7,230 bases of DNA from positions 1,756-8,985 of the forward strand of contig JAOZLK010000145.1 in NCBI GenBank assembly GCA_029934875.1. Reading direction: 5' to 3'. Of the stretch, positions 5,247-7,230 are shown piece by piece (positions within the stretch are counted from its first letter, which is position 1; the number at the start of each line of letters is the position of its first letter). This DNA is from Bacteroidales bacterium (GTDB lineage: Bacteria; Bacteroidota; Bacteroidia; Bacteroidales; GCA-2748055). The notes beneath the pieces were generated by a model. It did not search any database, was not told where the DNA came from, and saw nothing but the letters and a program-made list of their open reading frames with translations. The position numbers and the translations under genes are program-made.

Positions 5247-6359
5247 CTACTTTATTGAGAGATTAACATAGCACTTCTGCAGCGCATCTATACTTACCCG
5301 GGCCGGTGAATTCCCGCCTCCGAAGTTCCCAACCTTGCGGAAGTGATCATTGCCCTGGGCCGTTTCTTTGGAAATCACAACATCAACGGGCAGTTTAAGG
5401 ACTACCTTCTTGTGGTAAAGGATGTCGTAAGTATAGCTGCAGGTTTTATCAAACATGAGGCTTATATCGGTATACTCCGATTTAAGGTCGATCTTGCTGA
5501 AGGCAGGCAGCACGTGTTGAATGGTAAGCTTACCGTATTTCAGATCCAGGTCGGCCTCCCTTACAAAATCGTAGATAAGAACCTCGGTGAAGTTGCTTTC
5601 CCCATAGAGATATTCCACCTGCTTGAAATAAAGCTTGTCGCGACGACTATTGATTTTCAGTACATTGATACTGTCGGCCTCCAGTTTGGACGATTTACTT
5701 GTGATATCCAGCTGACCTGCATTATTCAGGCTCAGATCCGAATAGGACATTTTCAGTGTGGCCGACCCAAGACTCTCGATCATTCCGCTTCCAAAGTTCA
5801 GAACGATGTTTGCATTGCCATCCAGCCGGTTGGCCTTCAGGGAGCCATTTGAGAGTACGATGTCCACATCCCCGCTGTGGTCGTCGAAGAAAATATCGCC
5901 GAATTTGTTTCTCAGAACCACTTCCAGGTAGGAGGGGACCTTTACTGTATAGTTGATCTCTACGTGCTTGTTGGAGCCTGAAAGGACGGGGCCAAGACTT
6001 CTTAGTTCCGAAGAGATCCGACCGCTTTCACTCTTAAATTTCGATTTAACAATGATGTAGCTTTTGGTGCCGGTGAAGTCAATACTGATGTCTTCCTTCA
6101 GCTTGTTCAGCTTCGATGCACTGGACTCGCTTACCTGAATTTCAACATCAATCATTACCAGGTCCTGGTCCCAGGAATCCACCTGGATCTTTCCATATTT
6201 GTTCTCTATTTCCAGGGTGGTCTCCCGGGTGACGGGAAACTCCCTGCTCAGGTTCATCTTCGATTTATGGTCCTGCGCGGAGACTGTGGTCCCCGCCAGC
6301 AGAGCCAGAAATAAAAGCTGCCTGGTGGATCTACAGAGAGTATGAATCATCTTTTTCAT
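5247..6359 (-). CDS. Exported DUF4097-family beta-repeat protein
   Basis: 370 residues with a signal peptide (about 1-28, hydrophobic core LLFLALLAGTTV, cleaved near SAQ-D). The body is a succession of short beta strands spaced about 18-22 residues apart, with recurring N-K-[YF]-G-[KD]-I (53-58, 151-156), FGSGMIES, KMSYSDLSL, LDLKYGKLTI and LKSEYTDISL. This is the pattern of the DUF4097 'putative adhesin' family, which is predicted to form a right-handed beta-helix-like stack; adhesion itself is not demonstrated for most members. The start is set at 6359 because a signal peptide begins there and AAAAGGAG lies ten bases upstream; a longer reading frame to 6446 would put 29 unlike residues ahead of it. 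It overlaps the end of the anti-sigma-like gene by 29 bases and is followed after 6 bases by the barrel gene. No membrane segment or cell-wall anchor is visible, so it may be periplasmic or exposed through another partner. Confidence 0.85.
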   Translation of the reverse strand: MKKMIHTLCRSTRQLLFLALLAGTTVSAQDHKSKMNLSREFPVTRETTLEIENKYGKIQVDSWDQDLVMIDVEIQVSESSASKLNKLKEDISIDFTGTKSYIIVKSKFKSESGRISSELRSLGPVLSGSNKHVEINYTVKVPSYLEVVLRNKFGDIFFDDHSGDVDIVLSNGSLKANRLDGNANIVLNFGSGMIESLGSATLKMSYSDLSLNNAGQLDITSKSSKLEADSINVLKINSRRDKLYFKQVEYLYGESNFTEVLIYDFVREADLDLKYGKLTIQHVLPAFSKIDLKSEYTDISLMFDKTCSYTYDILYHKKVVLKLPVDVVISKETAQGNDHFRKVGNFGGGNSPARVSIDALQKCYVNLSIK

Positions 6360-6876
6360 AATCTTGATTCTCCTTTTCTTTAAGTTGGTTAAGCAGATCT
6401 TCAAGGATCTCCAGTTTAATGCGGTAGTTAAGAACCATTGCCTCAATTACCTCCGGATTGGAAATGTTATCCTTCAGATCGTTCTTGAGCTCATGGTAAA
6501 CCTCGTCAAGCTCCTCCATGTCGGCCGAGAGCATCTCATTTGCCAGGGGATCGGATACCAGGTAAGGCTTTAACTCCTCATACCTGTCACTTACCATCAT
6601 TGTATAGAAGGCTTCGGTCTCCTGCATCTCCATATACAGCTCCTGGCTGTAGAGATCGGCGTCATTGTTGCCCCCCGTCAGGAAGTAAATACCAGCCGAC
6701 GATCCTGCAAAGATCACAGCGATGGCAGCAGCAATCCGTAACCACCGCATTGGCCTTTTCTCCTTCACTACAGGCGCGTTTGCCGGGTTGATCTTCAACC
6801 AGACGGACGGATCCGGCTCGCGGAGATCAAACTCCTCCCTGTGTTGCCTCACAAAATCTTCTAACCTGTCACTCAT
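6331..6876 (-). CDS. Single-pass membrane protein, probable anti-sigma factor
   Basis: 181 residues with no signal peptide. An N-terminal cytoplasmic part (1-44, with LEDFVRQHREEFDLREPDPSVW) leads to one membrane helix (about 45-66, WLRIAAAIAVIFAGSSAGIYFL) preceded by basic residues (KEKRPMR), which puts the N-terminus inside. The periplasmic part (about 67-181) is charged and helical, with heptad-like stretches at 118-136 and 144-170 suggesting a coiled coil. Its place directly after an ECF sigma gene, with an 8-base overlap (ATGAGTGA), is the main reason to call it an anti-sigma factor. The zinc-binding HxxxCxxC motif of ZAS-type anti-sigma factors is absent, and the protein has no cysteine at all. 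It would hold the sigma factor at the membrane and release it on a periplasmic signal. The periplasmic part does not look like the FecR domain of TonB-linked systems. Confidence 0.72.
   Translation of the reverse strand: MSDRLEDFVRQHREEFDLREPDPSVWLKINPANAPVVKEKRPMRWLRIAAAIAVIFAGSSAGIYFLTGGNNDADLYSQELYMEMQETEAFYTMMVSDRYEELKPYLVSDPLANEMLSADMEELDEVYHELKNDLKDNISNPEVIEAMVLNYRIKLEILEDLLNQLKEKENQDYEKDDSYSL
6369..6377 (-). promoter_or_regulatory. Ribosome binding site that fixes the DUF4097 gene start
   Basis: AAAAGGAGA is read on the minus strand, with GGAG at 6373-6370, ten bases before ATG 6359. It lies inside the anti-sigma-like coding region, consistent with coupled translation across the 29-base overlap. 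A second in-frame ATG at 6350 is farther away. Confidence 0.6.
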
Positions 6877-7230
6877 GGCTCATGATTTGCTTAATTTTTT
6901 GTTTTGCTCTTAAATACTGGCTTTTCGAGGTCGATTCGCTAATGCCGAGGATCTCTGAGATCTCCCCGTGGTCGTACCCCTCAAGCAGGTAGAGAGAAAG
7001 AACAATCCTGTAACCCTGGGGCAATTTTTCCATTGCTTCCATCACCTGGTCTGCCTTGAATTTGATGTCTGCGTAATCCACAAAATCATCTTCAGGCAGC
7101 GGATCGTCGTGTTGTTCCGTGTAAACCAGGTCCAGCCTTTTTTTCTTAAGGTGGTTGATACAGGTATTCACAACGATGCGCTTCAACCATGCCCCGAAGG
7201 ACGACTCAAACCTGAAAGAACCCAGTTTAC
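6869..7230 (-). CDS. ECF-type RNA polymerase sigma factor, C-terminal part (5' end outside window)
   Basis: Sigma-70 family factor of the extracytoplasmic-function group, which directs RNA polymerase to a small set of promoters. The frame is open to the window's right edge, so the N-terminus (most of region 2) is missing and about 119 residues are visible. The end of region 2 is clear: FESSFGAWLKRIVVNTCINH followed by LKKKR, the promoter-melting and -10-reading part. After a short acidic linker (EQHDDPLPEDDFVDYADI) comes region 4: AMEKLPQGYRIVLSLYLLEG, then the helix-turn-helix HGEISEILGISESTSKSQYL and RAKQKIKQIM, which reads the -35 element. TTG at 7186 is not the true start, because conserved region-2 residues continue upstream of it. 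It is first of the five visible genes in the operon and ends inside the start of the anti-sigma-like gene (8-base overlap). The operon promoter lies outside the window. Confidence 0.93.
   Translation of the reverse strand, partial: KLGSFRFESSFGAWLKRIVVNTCINHLKKKRLDLVYTEQHDDPLPEDDFVDYADIKFKADQVMEAMEKLPQGYRIVLSLYLLEGYDHGEISEILGISESTSKSQYLRAKQKIKQIMSHE

Noticed and set aside
5343..5852. Plus-strand open frame of 169 codons antisense to the DUF4097 gene
   Set aside because: The regular beta repeats of the sense gene explain the lack of stops; there is no start context or promoter for the antisense frame.
6360..6446. Upstream extension of the DUF4097 protein by 29 residues to an ATG at 6446
   Set aside because: The extension overlaps the anti-sigma-like gene by over 100 bases, lies before a clear signal peptide and does not resemble the family; a good ribosome binding site supports 6359.

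Overview
The window reads as chromosomal DNA from a member of the Bacteroidota, probably marine or gut-type Bacteroidales/Marinilabiliales-like; the exact lineage cannot be fixed by eye. The support is an ECF sigma factor with the typical Bacteroidota region-2/4 wording, an adjoining DUF4097 surface-protein operon with small beta-barrels, a DsbD of the long Bacteroidota type, secreted proteins whose signal peptides end in A/S-Q, and perfect TAnnTTTG (-7) promoter boxes before the tfoX-like gene.

Layout. (1) Positions 2-775, plus strand: C-terminal half of an RNase G/E-family endoribonuclease, cut by the window's left edge, closed by a clear intrinsic terminator at 794-828. (2) Positions 776-1262: a gene-free stretch of about 490 bases holding that terminator, a long AT-rich inverted repeat (920-961) with a third copy of its GGATAAT motif nearby, two candidate Bacteroidota promoters, a chain of small hairpins, an 11-bp tandem repeat and a possible 19-codon leader ORF. 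(3) Positions 1263-3683, plus strand: a stand-alone TfoX N-terminal-domain protein followed after 18 bases by a full-length three-module DsbD thiol:disulfide interchange protein. (4) Positions 3684-3906: a convergent intergenic region with a 19-bp tandem duplication, a strong terminator hairpin usable from both sides, and a block of seven 7/8-bp units that is G-rich on the minus strand and fits a G-quadruplex pattern. (5) Positions 3907-7230, minus strand (read right to left): a tightly packed five-gene operon: ECF sigma factor (N-terminus beyond the window), single-pass anti-sigma-like membrane protein, DUF4097 beta-repeat protein, small outer-membrane beta-barrel, and a second, larger barrel-like protein with an acidic N-terminal region.

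How the parts work together. In the minus-strand operon the sigma and membrane proteins overlap by 8 bases, the membrane and DUF4097 proteins by 29, and the last two gaps are 6 and 14 bases. That packing argues for one transcript and coupled translation. The simplest model is an envelope-responsive switch: the membrane protein holds the sigma factor until a signal arrives from the periplasm, and the regulon includes the three exported proteins encoded behind it. The plus-strand pair tfoX-like/dsbD probably shares a transcript and supplies reducing power to periplasmic thiols. No mobile element, tRNA, rRNA or CRISPR array is visible, and no plainly novel system; the least explained material is the sigma operon's exported proteins and the two structured intergenic regions.
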